DNA from: Hirschia sp964352025
GTDB lineage: Bacteria > Pseudomonadota > Alphaproteobacteria > Caulobacterales > Hyphomonadaceae
DNA: 64,000 nt
Reading direction: 5' to 3'
Assembly (NCBI GenBank): GCA_964352025.1
Contig: CAYGPZ010000005.1
Location: 1 to 64,000, forward strand
Shown here: positions 18,649-27,788 of the stretch, one piece after another
How the letters are laid out: each line of letters starts with the position of its first letter
How positions within the stretch are numbered: the first letter of the stretch is position 1
The notes under the pieces: generated by a model
Database searches by the model: none
Told to the model about the DNA's origin: nothing
Seen by the model: the letters and a program-made list of their open reading frames with translations, nothing else
Position numbers and translations under genes: made by a program

Positions 18649-19965
18649 ATGTTTGGGTTCACAAAACCTCAGTTCAAAATTGTCATACTTTTGTTTTTAA
18701 CTGTTGTAATAAATTACATAGATCGTGTGAATATATCTGTAGCCGCGCCAGGATTGCAGGAAGATTTAGGTATAAGCCCAACACAAATGGGACTGGTCTT
18801 TTCAGCATTCTTTTGGACATATGCAATGTGCCAAATTCCTGGCGGTTATATCGCGGACAAATTCCTACCAAAAATTTTATATCCATTTTTGATTATTGCT
18901 TGGTCAATCGCCACAATCCTTCAAGGGTTTGTAAATTCAATGGCATGGCTCATTGTTGGGCGAACGATTGTGGCAGCATTTGAAGCGCCCTCATACCCTA
19001 TCAATAATAAGGTCGTCACCAACTGGATCCCCGAAACAAAACGTGCTTCTGCCATCGCAATCTACACATCCGGCCAGTATATCGGTATGGCAGCACTCGC
19101 GCCTGTGTTATTCCTGATTCAAAAGTACTATAGTTGGCAGGGCCTATTTATCGTCACAGGCGCAATTGGGATCATTTGGGGTATTGTCTGGTATTTCCTT
19201 TATAGAGAACCCACCAAAGAACAATTAGCAGAAGCTCAGAAAGAAGAAGAGCCAAGCACTATTGAGAAGAATGAGAACGACTCCTTAGATTACAAATCTA
19301 AGCCGGCAACAAAACTCTCTCTCGCCTTCACTCATCCTAAATTGTGGGGACTTTATTTAGGGCAATTCTGCTTGGGGACGACAACCATTTTCTTTTTGAC
19401 TTGGTTCCCAACCTATCTCATGGACGAACGCGGGATTGAAATCGGGAAATCTGGATTGCTCGCGTCACTACCCTTCGCCGCAGCTTTTTGCGGAATACTT
19501 TTATCCGGCTTTTTGTCTGATTATCTCGACCGCAAGGGGTACTCCAAAACGATTAGTCGCAAGCTACCTGTTTTGATTGGTATGCTTATATCTACATGTA
19601 CATTTGGCGTCATATTTACTGAAAATAATGCCGTCATTATTGCCCTTCTTTCACTGGCATTTTTTGGAAACGGAGTCGCCTCTATTGCGTGGGTATTTGT
19701 ATCAATTATGGCTCCCAAAGACCGTATTGGCCTCGTTGGAGGGGTATTTAACTTCGTTGGAAACTGCTCCGCTTTTATAACGCCAATAGCAATAGGACTG
19801 CTCATTGAACACGCCAGCTTCTCATTTGCGCTTATCTACATTGCCGCAATCGCCCTTCTCGGCGTATTTATTTATCTATTCCTCGTTGGAAAGGTAGAAC
19901 GGGTTCAGATGCCGTCAGAAAAGTCCAAAGAAGCGATGTTAGAATCCAACATACCTGCGGAATAA
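18649..19965 (+). CDS. MFS permease, anion:cation symporter (ACS) type
   Basis: A 438-residue major facilitator with 12 predicted membrane segments and a charged central loop around residues 188-220. INYIDRVNISVAAPGLQEDL near the N-terminus and FSAFFWTYAMCQIPGGYIAD are typical of the ACS subfamily (hexuronate, glucarate, galactonate and aromatic acid symporters). It is probably an inner-membrane importer of an organic anion, complementing the Tct system. It carries regulon copy 1 at its promoter and faces the first halogenase gene convergently. Confidence 0.9.
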   Translation: MFGFTKPQFKIVILLFLTVVINYIDRVNISVAAPGLQEDLGISPTQMGLVFSAFFWTYAMCQIPGGYIADKFLPKILYPFLIIAWSIATILQGFVNSMAWLIVGRTIVAAFEAPSYPINNKVVTNWIPETKRASAIAIYTSGQYIGMAALAPVLFLIQKYYSWQGLFIVTGAIGIIWGIVWYFLYREPTKEQLAEAQKEEEPSTIEKNENDSLDYKSKPATKLSLAFTHPKLWGLYLGQFCLGTTTIFFLTWFPTYLMDERGIEIGKSGLLASLPFAAAFCGILLSGFLSDYLDRKGYSKTISRKLPVLIGMLISTCTFGVIFTENNAVIIALLSLAFFGNGVASIAWVFVSIMAPKDRIGLVGGVFNFVGNCSAFITPIAIGLLIEHASFSFALIYIAAIALLGVFIYLFLVGKVERVQMPSEKSKEAMLESNIPAE

Positions 19966-20001
19966 AGAAACTGGCTTTTAACAGTGGGCCAAGCTTTTAA
20001 T

Positions 20002-21606
20002 TTAGCCTAACCCAAACATCGAACTGCCTCCTTGCGGCATCGCAGAAACCAAGACATCCAGCGCAGTCGACGCATTAGAGTTTGAACCACTATATATCTC
20101 TGAATTTCTGAGCTTATCGAGCTGTTCACTATGCGTGGAATGGTTCAAACTGCATCGAGTTAGAAAATCTGAAATTTCTTCCACAGGAACTTTCCTCAAG
20201 TACTCATCTTTTGGAGGAATATCGATATTATCAGGAAAAATTCCTTTTCCGCTCATTAGATAATACCAACTATTTATAGAAAATTGCTGTGTGATTTTCC
20301 TTCTTGTCAGAACATCATCAAAATTGTCACTTGAATACCAAGATTGAAACACAGCTTTTAAATTTGAAGAAAGTGCGTGACTATTTTCGCTTACATCTTT
20401 CCAATATGGTGTGTCTTCTCGGCTTGCCGTTAAATAATGAGCGACTATAAAATCTTTAACACCATCAAATGCTGTTCCAAGCTCCTCATTGAAGGCCTTA
20501 CGCACCTCGTCATTTTCACCATTTTTCAAGTAATAGTCTAAAAAACGAGTTATAGTGTATTGAACCAGAGCTAACCCTGTCGCCTCCACCGGTTCAATAA
20601 ACCCTTGTGACAACCCCACTGCAACGCAATTGCGAACCCATGTCTTTTCGAGCCTGCCCAATCGCATTTTGAGGTGTTTAGCCTCTATTTCCTCATCCGG
20701 CTTTCCAAGATGAGAGCGCAACTCAGCCTCTGCCTGATCTGCTTCGCAATATCGACTTGAATACACATATCCATTGCCAGTACGGTTTTGCAATGGGATT
20801 TGCCAAGCCCAACCAGACCGCATAGCGGTTGCTGTTGTTTGTGGTTTTGGGTTTAGTTCAGCATCCGTTGAAATAGCGACTGCGGCATCATTAAAAAGAG
20901 CATTGCTATAACTTATGTGTTTTGCGCCTAGCTCTTTTTCAATAAGTAACGCCCCAAACCCAGTGCAATCGAAAAACAGATCTGCTTCAATTTTTTCACC
21001 AGTTTCTGTGACAACGCTCGCCAACCCACCATCATCACGACGTTCAGTCCCCACAACACGGCAATCTCTCCATAAAACGCCATGTTTCATCGAATATTTC
21101 TTCAAAAATTCTCCCAGCAAAGTCGCATCAAAATGATAGGCATATTGGACATCGAAAGGAAAACTGTATGGCGTTACAGGTGAAAGACGCTTTTCAGCAA
21201 GATAGGCATTATAAACAAATAAATCTGGGTTCGCATGCACGTCCACTCCAGACCGACGCAAAACCGAATTAAACTTCAAAGCTTTGAGATGATCCCGATC
21301 AAAGTGCGAATAAAACCCATGGAAATAACTTTCAAAACCCGGCTTAACTGACCAATCTTTGAACTCGACTCCTACTTTGTAAGTCGCATTACAAGCCGGC
21401 ATCCATTCAGACTCATCTATCCCCAGAGCCTTAAAAAGCAACGCCATTTTTGGGGTTGCTCCTTCCCCGACACCAACTGTTCCAATTTGATTGGACTCTA
21501 AAATTTCAATTTCATAATTGTCAGGTAAAGTTCGAACCAATAAAGCAGCAGTAGTCCATCCAGCTGAACCACCTCCTACTATCAGTATTTTGCGCTTTTT
21601 AGACAT
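20002..21606 (-). CDS. Flavin-dependent tryptophan-halogenase family protein 1
   Basis: A 534-residue PrnA/RebH-type protein. It has the FAD motif GGGSAGW (11-17), Lys77 in ATYKVGVEF at the place of the catalytic lysine, the WAWQIP motif (266-271) that marks the family, and GFIEPVEATG (335-344) containing the conserved Glu. Characterised members halogenate tryptophan using FADH2, chloride or bromide and oxygen. Relatives near TonB receptors in sugar-utilisation loci have no proven substrate, and this one belongs to such a setting. GAGG stands 7 bases before the ATG and lies in one arm of an 8-base inverted repeat (21611-21646). A flavin reductase partner is not obvious. Confidence 0.88.
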   Translation of the reverse strand: MSKKRKILIVGGGSAGWTTAALLVRTLPDNYEIEILESNQIGTVGVGEGATPKMALLFKALGIDESEWMPACNATYKVGVEFKDWSVKPGFESYFHGFYSHFDRDHLKALKFNSVLRRSGVDVHANPDLFVYNAYLAEKRLSPVTPYSFPFDVQYAYHFDATLLGEFLKKYSMKHGVLWRDCRVVGTERRDDGGLASVVTETGEKIEADLFFDCTGFGALLIEKELGAKHISYSNALFNDAAVAISTDAELNPKPQTTATAMRSGWAWQIPLQNRTGNGYVYSSRYCEADQAEAELRSHLGKPDEEIEAKHLKMRLGRLEKTWVRNCVAVGLSQGFIEPVEATGLALVQYTITRFLDYYLKNGENDEVRKAFNEELGTAFDGVKDFIVAHYLTASREDTPYWKDVSENSHALSSNLKAVFQSWYSSDNFDDVLTRRKITQQFSINSWYYLMSGKGIFPDNIDIPPKDEYLRKVPVEEISDFLTRCSLNHSTHSEQLDKLRNSEIYSGSNSNASTALDVLVSAMPQGGSSMFGLG

Positions 21607-21610
21607 TTTC

Positions 21611-21657
21611 GCACCTCATTGACATGTTACATATCATTTGAGGTGCGATTGAGTCAA
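21611..21657 (-). promoter_or_regulatory. Promoter, regulon element copy 2 and RBS-spanning inverted repeat of halogenase 1
   Basis: On the minus strand TTGACT (21657-21652), 18 bases, TATGTA form a candidate promoter. The regulon element ATTGACATGTTACAT (plus-strand 21618-21632) overlaps the -10. Flanking it, GCACCTCA (21611-21618) and TGAGGTGC (21639-21646) are perfect inverted repeats, and the first contains the ribosome binding site of the halogenase. Confidence 0.6.
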
Positions 21658-21717
21658 TTCTCTTCAAAATTCATTGCGGCAAAAACGAAGGAAAGCGCTC
21701 AAAACTGAGCCTCTCTA

Positions 21718-22797
21718 TCAAGCAACAAACTCTGGGAAAGTCTTCATGTATGTTACAAAGGTTTCTGACAGACCTTCCGCACGAAGAATATCGGCGGCTA
21801 CTGGAGGGTTACGTGCCTCAAAAGCGGGATCCGCGGTCATCAATTTTGGAAAATCATGATGCATGATTGCAGCTCTTCCTAAAGTCACAAAATCTGCACC
21901 CAACGCTTTTATTTTACGAACATGATCTGGTTGACGAATTGTACCACATATTCCCATTCTCACGGCGTCACGCGGTAGCTCTAAATACCACTCAGAAATA
22001 GTTTTACTCTGATAATTTTCATCGTTTGGTAGCTTAAAAGCATCGTGCATAGACATATCGACAAAGTCGACTTTCTCTTCCGCAAGAAGCTGTTTAGCCA
22101 AGGCCCGCATCTCAATAAATACAAGACCATTATTTTCCGGAGAAAGACGAACCCCTAGCCCAAATTGTTCGCCACACGCCGCTCTAATTCCGTCGATAAT
22201 TTCATGCAATATGCGCGCACGTTTTTCTGGCGTTCCACCATATTCGTCTTCACGTTGGTTAAATTGCGGACTTAAAAACTGGCATATGGCAAATCCATGT
22301 GCTGCATGAATTTCAACACTGTTAAATCCAGCTTTTTCACACCTTACAGCGGCTGCAATGAAGTCATCTCTCAGCTGTCTGACTTCTTCAATGGTCATAC
22401 CCTTTGCACCAGATTCTGCTTCATCCGAAGGTGCACGAAGGTTTTCTTTTCCTCCGATAAAACTAGGTTCAGCACGCCAACCGCCATGGTAAAGCTGTAA
22501 ACATGCGTGACCACCATGCGCTTTGATACCAGCAGCCAGTCGCGTCAATCCTTCAATGTGATTGTCACTGAATGCTCCCAATTGACCAGGCCATGTTTTA
22601 CCATTTGCCTGAACATTCGTTGCGCATGTCATAACAAGCCCGTAGCCACCTTCCGCACGTTTCACCAACCAATGATATTCATCATCAGAAAGTCTACCAT
22701 CATCATGGCTCTGCTGATTAGTCATCGGCGCAAGCATAAAGCGATTTTTCAATCCATTACCGCGCTTAAAGGACAATGGTTCATTTAAATCCGACAT
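21718..22797 (-). CDS. Old Yellow Enzyme family NADH:flavin oxidoreductase
   Basis: A 359-residue FMN-dependent TIM-barrel protein. The catalytic His pair and substrate loop are visible in EIHAAHGFAICQFLSPQFNQ, with REDEYGG following, and the C-terminal phosphate-binding region contains GADFVTLGRAA. It probably reduces an activated C=C bond or a related enone. The ATG at 22797 is chosen since GGAG lies 8 bases upstream, whereas a 9-residue longer frame has no such site. It is the last gene of the minus-strand enzyme operon, 56 bases after the dehydrogenase gene. Confidence 0.9.
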   Translation of the reverse strand: MSDLNEPLSFKRGNGLKNRFMLAPMTNQQSHDDGRLSDDEYHWLVKRAEGGYGLVMTCATNVQANGKTWPGQLGAFSDNHIEGLTRLAAGIKAHGGHACLQLYHGGWRAEPSFIGGKENLRAPSDEAESGAKGMTIEEVRQLRDDFIAAAVRCEKAGFNSVEIHAAHGFAICQFLSPQFNQREDEYGGTPEKRARILHEIIDGIRAACGEQFGLGVRLSPENNGLVFIEMRALAKQLLAEEKVDFVDMSMHDAFKLPNDENYQSKTISEWYLELPRDAVRMGICGTIRQPDHVRKIKALGADFVTLGRAAIMHHDFPKLMTADPAFEARNPPVAADILRAEGLSETFVTYMKTFPEFVA

Positions 22798-22853
22798 CGG
22801 TTCATCTCCAAAATATTTGAACACGTCAATTTGACGAGGTTCGTCTTATTCCC

Positions 22854-23795
22854 TTAGGCGACTCGATTGGACGCCTGTCCTGTTTCTATGATTTGCCTTG
22901 CCTGTTCAGCGGCTCCGGCTTGAATTGCCGCTACAGTTTGTTCTGAGTACCAAGCACTATGGTCAGACAGGATCACATTATCCATTTCAAGAAATGGATT
23001 GCCCAATGGAGGCTCCGTCCTGAAGACATCTAATGCTGCTGACTGCAAATGGCGTTTTTTCAACGCATCTAGGAGAGCACCCTCATCAATCAGAGCCCCC
23101 CGAGCAGTATTCACCAGAATTGCGTTCCGGGGCATTGCACTCAAAAAGTCGCCGTTGATTATCCGATCATTGCTTCCACCGGCTGGAGCATGAAGACTCA
23201 GAATATCAGAACGCTGAGCAAGCTCCTGAAGAGAAACCAATTCCACATCAGCACTTTCCAATCCTGGGTCATGCGCAATGATTTTCGAAACTCCAAAAAC
23301 TCTCATACGCTGCACAACGGCTTTTGCTATTCTACCGTATCCTAGCAAACCGAGAGTAGCCTCTCCAAGCCGATGAATAGGTTCATTCTGACCGACCTGC
23401 CAAGCACCATTTCGAATATCTCGATCTCGAGCAACCAATCGCCGTTTAGATGCCAGGATTAGTGCAACCGTATGATCAGCGACCTCAATTTCTGCTCCGT
23501 ATTCTCTAACGCAGGACACAATAATTCCAGCATCGCGCGCGGCCTCCAAATCGATATTGTCTGTACCTATCCCATACCTAACAATACCTTTTGTCTTTGC
23601 CATTTTGGAAATATGGTCCGCATTCAAATTCGAGTCTCTTACAAAAACTAATTCTGCATCAGGCAAAGCAGAATCTAGCTGCGTACGATCTTCAATGTGA
23701 ATTGGCTGAAAGCGAAACCCCAACGGACTAAGGATACGTTTTTCTTCCGCGTAGTCCAAATAACCTGGCTCAACGATAACGGCATGACGAGACAT
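22854..23795 (-). CDS. D-2-hydroxyacid dehydrogenase (SerA/PGDH-like)
   Basis: About 313 residues of the D-isomer-specific 2-hydroxyacid dehydrogenase family. The NAD site is GLLGYGRIAKAVV; the catalytic Arg is in VNTARGALID, Glu in FRTEPPLG and His in SDHSAWYSE. The ATG at 23795 has AGGA 8 bases upstream; the longer frame starts with TTG. It would oxidise a 2-hydroxy acid or reduce a 2-keto acid, cytoplasmic. It follows the SDR gene by 16 bases. The absence of an ACT domain argues against a dedicated serine-biosynthetic enzyme. Confidence 0.88.
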   Translation of the reverse strand: MSRHAVIVEPGYLDYAEEKRILSPLGFRFQPIHIEDRTQLDSALPDAELVFVRDSNLNADHISKMAKTKGIVRYGIGTDNIDLEAARDAGIIVSCVREYGAEIEVADHTVALILASKRRLVARDRDIRNGAWQVGQNEPIHRLGEATLGLLGYGRIAKAVVQRMRVFGVSKIIAHDPGLESADVELVSLQELAQRSDILSLHAPAGGSNDRIINGDFLSAMPRNAILVNTARGALIDEGALLDALKKRHLQSAALDVFRTEPPLGNPFLEMDNVILSDHSAWYSEQTVAAIQAGAAEQARQIIETGQASNRVA

Positions 23796-23811
23796 TACTT
23801 TATCCTGCAAT

Positions 23812-24546
23812 CTAGGTAATCAAATACCCACCGTCGATCACTAAGACCGTTCCAGTGATAAATTTAGCCAATGGTGAAGAAAGAAAAACCACACCGCCCG
23901 CAACATCTTCTGGAGTTCCCCAACGCTTTAGTGCTGTTCTATCCAATATTGCTTTGCTGCGCCCCTCATCAGCCTGCAGAGCTGATGTTAGGGGAGTCTT
24001 TATCCATCCTGGAGCGACTGCATTCACTCGAATATTATCCTCCGCATAAGCAATCGATAGAGACTTGGTCAGCTGAGCTATTCCGCCTTTAGAAGCAGAA
24101 TAACCTGGAACCAAACCACCACCAAAGAATGATAACATTGAAGCAGTATTAGTTATTGTGCCAGAAGTCTCCGCCAAAAGCGATCGCGCAGCAGCGCAAA
24201 CTCGCATCGAGCCATTTAAATTAATGTCGACAACATCGGCAAATACCTCAGGTGTAAGCTCTTCGCTTCGACGAATAACGCCTGCACAGTTTACGACGTG
24301 ATCTAAACGACCGACAGAACTAACAAGGTCTTTAACCTCGGCATCACTCCGAACATCCAACACTTTAGCTTCAATACCGGACATAGTTTCCATCGCCGAG
24401 TTGACCTCTGCATCGGTAACGCCTGTCACAATGACTCTCGCGCCTCCCTTCTGGAAGGCTTGCGCTATACCGGCACCAATTCCGGAAGTTCCGCCAGTCA
24501 CTAAAACCGTAGAACCTTCAAAACAATCTGTTGGCCAGATGGACAT
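23812..24546 (-). CDS. SDR-family oxidoreductase
   Basis: A 244-residue classical short-chain dehydrogenase. It has the nucleotide-binding TGGTSGIGAGIA near residues 17-28, NCAGV near 85-89, an active-site Ser in TASMLSF and YSASKGG as the Tyr-Lys pair, and a C-terminal GTVLVIDGGYLIT. It is expected to interconvert an alcohol and a ketone with NAD(P). The substrate is unknown. It lies between the glyoxalase-like and 2-hydroxyacid dehydrogenase genes in the same direction. Confidence 0.9.
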   Translation of the reverse strand: MSIWPTDCFEGSTVLVTGGTSGIGAGIAQAFQKGGARVIVTGVTDAEVNSAMETMSGIEAKVLDVRSDAEVKDLVSSVGRLDHVVNCAGVIRRSEELTPEVFADVVDINLNGSMRVCAAARSLLAETSGTITNTASMLSFFGGGLVPGYSASKGGIAQLTKSLSIAYAEDNIRVNAVAPGWIKTPLTSALQADEGRSKAILDRTALKRWGTPEDVAGGVVFLSSPLAKFITGTVLVIDGGYLIT

Positions 24547-24571
24547 ATTAATTTCTTTCTTCCACTTAACT

Positions 24572-24982
24572 TTACTTAGTCTTCTCTAGCCATTCAGGTT
24601 GAACGAGTTCGATCAAATATCCGTCTGGGTCTTTTAAGAACGCGATATGAGTAGAACCATGCTTCATGGGACCGGGCTCACGTACAAACTCCGCGCCCCC
24701 TTTTTTCAATACATTTGAAGTTGCGTATATATCCGAAGTTTCGAGCGCTATATGACCAAAAGCGTTTCCCAGCTCATATTCATGGTCACCGTAATTATAG
24801 GTCAGCTCAATGGCCGTATCATCCTCAACAGTTCCATAGCCAACAAAAGCGAGAGTAAATTTCCCTTCAGGAAAATCTGTCTTCTCTAGAACTTTCATCC
24901 CAAGTAAATTGGTATAAAAATCAATTGATTTATCTAGATTTTTAACCCGCAACATTGTGTGCATTAGGCGAAGCTTAGCCAT
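24572..24982 (-). CDS. Glyoxalase I-like VOC protein
   Basis: A 136-residue vicinal-oxygen-chelate protein very like lactoylglutathione lyase. The four metal ligands appear as His8 (RLMHTMLRV), Glu59 (AIELTYN), His77 (FGHIALE) and Glu125 (YLIELVQP). KHGSTHIAFLKDPDGY is also typical. It could be a housekeeping GloA detoxifying methylglyoxal or a pathway-specific isomerase; the operon position favours the latter or a detoxifying role for keto-aldehydes produced by the pathway. GGAG is 7 bases upstream of the ATG. Confidence 0.88.
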   Translation of the reverse strand: MAKLRLMHTMLRVKNLDKSIDFYTNLLGMKVLEKTDFPEGKFTLAFVGYGTVEDDTAIELTYNYGDHEYELGNAFGHIALETSDIYATSNVLKKGGAEFVREPGPMKHGSTHIAFLKDPDGYLIELVQPEWLEKTK

Positions 24983-24995
24983 TTATTTTCTCCAA

Positions 24996-25523
24996 TTAAC
25001 GAATAAATTGATCAACAAAGTCAGCACCCAGACCAACGGCCTCGTAGTGTTTTCGACACAAATCAATTTTAGTGAAGACATCTTCATATCCGATCCCTTT
25101 ACCCCAAGGATCGACATAATACATGATGCCATTTACCTGAAAGAAAGTGATCATTTCATCAACATCATCTGGAACAACTAAAGTATGAGTTTCACCAGGA
25201 GGTTCGTATACATAACTACCCTCTTTAGCTTCCCAGTCGTGCTCCAGATAATGCCAACGCCCCTTTAGAACCCAGCCATGAACTGCTTGAGGGTGGCGGT
25301 GGCGAGACACAACCCCCGTTTTTCTGACCCGCAATAAATTCATCCAATAGCCCTGACTCCGGTTCAGACATAACGGACGAAAATCAAGGTTTTCAGCTTG
25401 CGGAACCCAAATTCTCTCATCATCTGGGATCCCCTCACTTACAACGATCTCACGAAGAGCGTCGACCGGATTAGACAATTGGTATGGCATCAATGGATCG
25501 TTGTCTTTAGTATCAATAGGCAT
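24996..25523 (-). CDS. Cupin, 2,4'-dihydroxyacetophenone dioxygenase-like
   Basis: A 175-residue single-domain cupin. The metal ligands are suggested by SRHRHPQAVHGWVLKG (two or three His) and PPGETHTLVV. The overall pattern, including WYW-like aromatic positions and the late NGIMYYVDPWGKGIGYEDV stretch, is that of 2,4'-dihydroxyacetophenone dioxygenase-like proteins, which cleave a C-C bond next to a carbonyl using Fe(II) and oxygen. The substrate here may differ. A strong GGAGGGG site precedes the ATG. It is the first enzyme gene after the GntR regulator, 56 bases downstream. Confidence 0.78.
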   Translation of the reverse strand: MPIDTKDNDPLMPYQLSNPVDALREIVVSEGIPDDERIWVPQAENLDFRPLCLNRSQGYWMNLLRVRKTGVVSRHRHPQAVHGWVLKGRWHYLEHDWEAKEGSYVYEPPGETHTLVVPDDVDEMITFFQVNGIMYYVDPWGKGIGYEDVFTKIDLCRKHYEAVGLGADFVDQFIR

Positions 25524-25579
25524 CAGCCCCTCCTTGAAGACTGAAACCCAAATCCGCCAGTTGATCCTTTGGCCTTGGG

Positions 25580-26251
25580 TCAGTCTTTATCAATCAGCCG
25601 CGAAAAATAAATTCGCGTATTATCAATATGTTCTCTTAAATGCGCGCGAGCGCCGTGAATGTCTTTCGAAGCAATTTTATCCCTCAGAATAATATGCTCA
25701 GTACTTGATGCGACTTGGTGATCTTTAGCTCGACTAAAGCGAGAGCGTAGTGCTTCAAACCTTCCGCTCACTCCGCTTTGATATGCCAGCAGAAGCATGG
25801 GTGAATCTGCATGCTCAACAATCGCGAGGTGCAGATCAGTATCTAGCTTCTGATAAACATCTAAATCAGCCCGACTTAAAGCGTGCTCCATCTCGTCGCA
25901 AATACCAGTTAAAGTCTTACACAGCGCCTTAAAACTACGCTGAACAGCCAACTCTAATGCTTCCAACTCCAATGCCGCCCTCAACTCGCACAAAGCACGA
26001 ACCTCTTCAGCAGACGGCATGAAAACAAACGTGCCTGCCTGAGGACGAACATCTAGCAACCCCTCAGCTTGCAATCGCATATAAGCAGCACGTATCGGAG
26101 CTTTGGTTACACCATAATGCTCTGACAGTTGGCCTTCAGAAATCCTTTCTCCTAATTCAAACTCACCCCTGAGAATGTCCTCACGCAAGCGTTCAGTAAC
26201 AAGATCAGAGACTGGTTTAGGTTTTTGAATTTTACTGTGTGATTTAACCAT
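25580..26251 (-). CDS. GntR-family regulator, FCD subgroup
   Basis: A 223-residue regulator. Residues about 14-75 are the winged helix (VTERLREDILRGEFELGERI, SEGQLSEHYGVTKAPIRAAY), and about 85-215 the helical FCD ligand-binding domain, with Asp/His metal-type residues in TDLHLAIVEHADSP. FCD members commonly sense sugar acids or other organic acids. It heads the minus-strand enzyme operon and faces the enolase-superfamily gene across a 317-base gap with copies of the regulon element, so it is the prime candidate to bind that element; this is inference. Confidence 0.9.
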   Translation of the reverse strand: MVKSHSKIQKPKPVSDLVTERLREDILRGEFELGERISEGQLSEHYGVTKAPIRAAYMRLQAEGLLDVRPQAGTFVFMPSAEEVRALCELRAALELEALELAVQRSFKALCKTLTGICDEMEHALSRADLDVYQKLDTDLHLAIVEHADSPMLLLAYQSGVSGRFEALRSRFSRAKDHQVASSTEHIILRDKIASKDIHGARAHLREHIDNTRIYFSRLIDKD

Positions 26252-26568
26252 AACTACCGCCTATATTTCTAACCAAGCCGTATTAAAGCTCCATATCTGT
26301 AGATACAAGCCCTACAAAAAATCAAGAAAATCATAAGCATCCACGATACGACCCACAGCACTCCTTCAATAAACGTCTTTCGACAATCTTATTGACATGT
26401 TACCTAGCAATGTGAAATACCGGCGTCAACTATTGTTCTGCAAAGAAAAGACGTTTTTCGAACATTCTTACCAAAACTTGTGGATAATCCTGAGCTCTCT
26501 CAACGGACAAATTAGTCCATAAAATCATAACATGTAACCTTATACCATACGGAGCATCACTCGTCATT
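26252..26568. promoter_or_regulatory. Divergent control region of gntR and the dehydratase gene
   Basis: A 317-base intergenic region with no gene. It carries a perfect regulon element, ATTGACATGTTACCT at 26391-26405, and a degenerate one, TAACATGTAACCT at 26528-26540, the latter only about 30 bases before the dehydratase start. The placement between divergent genes suits regulation of both, including autoregulation of the GntR gene. Confidence 0.55.
26391..26405 (+). promoter_or_regulatory. Regulon element, copy 3
   Basis: ATTGACATGTTACCT, identical in all 15 positions to the reverse complement of 29470-29484. Its TTGACA could also serve as a -35 for the rightward dehydratase transcript. 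Confidence 0.6.
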
Positions 26569-27726
26569 ATGAAGATTACCGACGTAAAAGCGTACCCGAC
26601 CTGGGTCGGCCATCGGAACCTGTGCATGGTCAAAGTAGAAACAGATGAAGGCATTTTCGGATGGGGAGAATCAGGGCTCTCAAGCCGTGAACTAGCTGTA
26701 AAAGGCGCGGTGGAACATTATAAACAATTCCTGATAGGCAAAGATGCAACGAATATAGGTGCACTCTGGCAAGAAATGTATCGCAGCCAGTATTTTGAAG
26801 GTGGACGCTCCCTAAGCGGCGCTATCTCAGCAATAGATATCGCACTTTGGGACATCGCAGGCAAAGCACTCAATGTTCCGATCCATCGTTTATTGGGCGG
26901 AAAACAAAGAAACAAAATACCTGCCTTTATTACAACGACAAAACCACATGATGAATCGCTCATAGAAGAAGTCAAACAACTTATTGACCAAGGATGGACT
27001 GTCATAAGAGCAACAGCGGGGGAACTTGGAAACAATGAAAGCTCAACTGTTATCGACATGCGTAAATGCATTTCGGAAACAGCATCAATATTTACTGAAA
27101 TCCGCAAAGAGGTTGGACCGGAAATCGTTTTAGGGTTGGATTTTCATCACCGACTAAGTGTCGCTGAAGCTGCCTCATTCTGTCAAAAAATGCCTTCCGG
27201 AACTCTAGATTTCCTTGAAGAACCAATTCGTTGCCAAAATATAGATGCCTACAAGACCTTGCGGGAAATGACCGATATACCTTTTGCGATTGGTGAAGAA
27301 ATCAGCAACAAATGGGATTTCTTACCTTACCTAACACAGCGCATGACAAATTTTGCGCGCATTGATATCTGTAATGTGGGTGGGATTACAGAAGCGATGA
27401 AAGTCGCCTCACTTGCGGAAACCTACTATATTGATGTGATGCCTCACGACCCTTTAGGGCCTGTGTGTACAGCTGCGACATTACAAATGTGCGCTGCGTT
27501 ACCAAACTTTTCTTGGTACGAGGTTCCACCTTACGGTTTTTCTAATCCTACCGATATGACCCGCTTTTTTGAAAATGCTCCAGAAGCCAAAGCAGGATGG
27601 TTTGAAATCAGCGACGCTCCAGGACATGGAGTTATAGTCAACGAAGACGAACTCAAGAAAACGGAGTTTGAATTTTGGGAATGCCCTCGCCTCGAAAAAC
27701 CAGACGGCACATACCAAAACTGGTAA
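26569..27726 (+). CDS. Enolase-superfamily dehydratase, galactonate dehydratase-like
   Basis: A 385-residue mandelate racemase/muconate lactonizing enzyme-type protein. The metal ligands are Asp191 (GLDFHHRL), Glu218 (FLEEPI) and Glu244 (IGEEIS); His193 after the first ligand, Asp266 (RIDICNVGG) and His293 (MPHDPLGPV) are as in D-galactonate dehydratase and mandelate racemase. The usual KxK acid/base motif at the end of the second barrel strand reads RAT (147-149), so that side of the active site differs. It most likely dehydrates a sugar acid to a 2-keto-3-deoxy acid. It is divergent from the gntR-led operon and probably in the same regulon. Confidence 0.85.
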   Translation: MKITDVKAYPTWVGHRNLCMVKVETDEGIFGWGESGLSSRELAVKGAVEHYKQFLIGKDATNIGALWQEMYRSQYFEGGRSLSGAISAIDIALWDIAGKALNVPIHRLLGGKQRNKIPAFITTTKPHDESLIEEVKQLIDQGWTVIRATAGELGNNESSTVIDMRKCISETASIFTEIRKEVGPEIVLGLDFHHRLSVAEAASFCQKMPSGTLDFLEEPIRCQNIDAYKTLREMTDIPFAIGEEISNKWDFLPYLTQRMTNFARIDICNVGGITEAMKVASLAETYYIDVMPHDPLGPVCTAATLQMCAALPNFSWYEVPPYGFSNPTDMTRFFENAPEAKAGWFEISDAPGHGVIVNEDELKKTEFEFWECPRLEKPDGTYQNW

Positions 27727-27788
27727 AGGCCCTTACTAAAACTTCTATTTAGCCTCAAAATCATCAGGTAGGCACGCAATCGCTTCAG

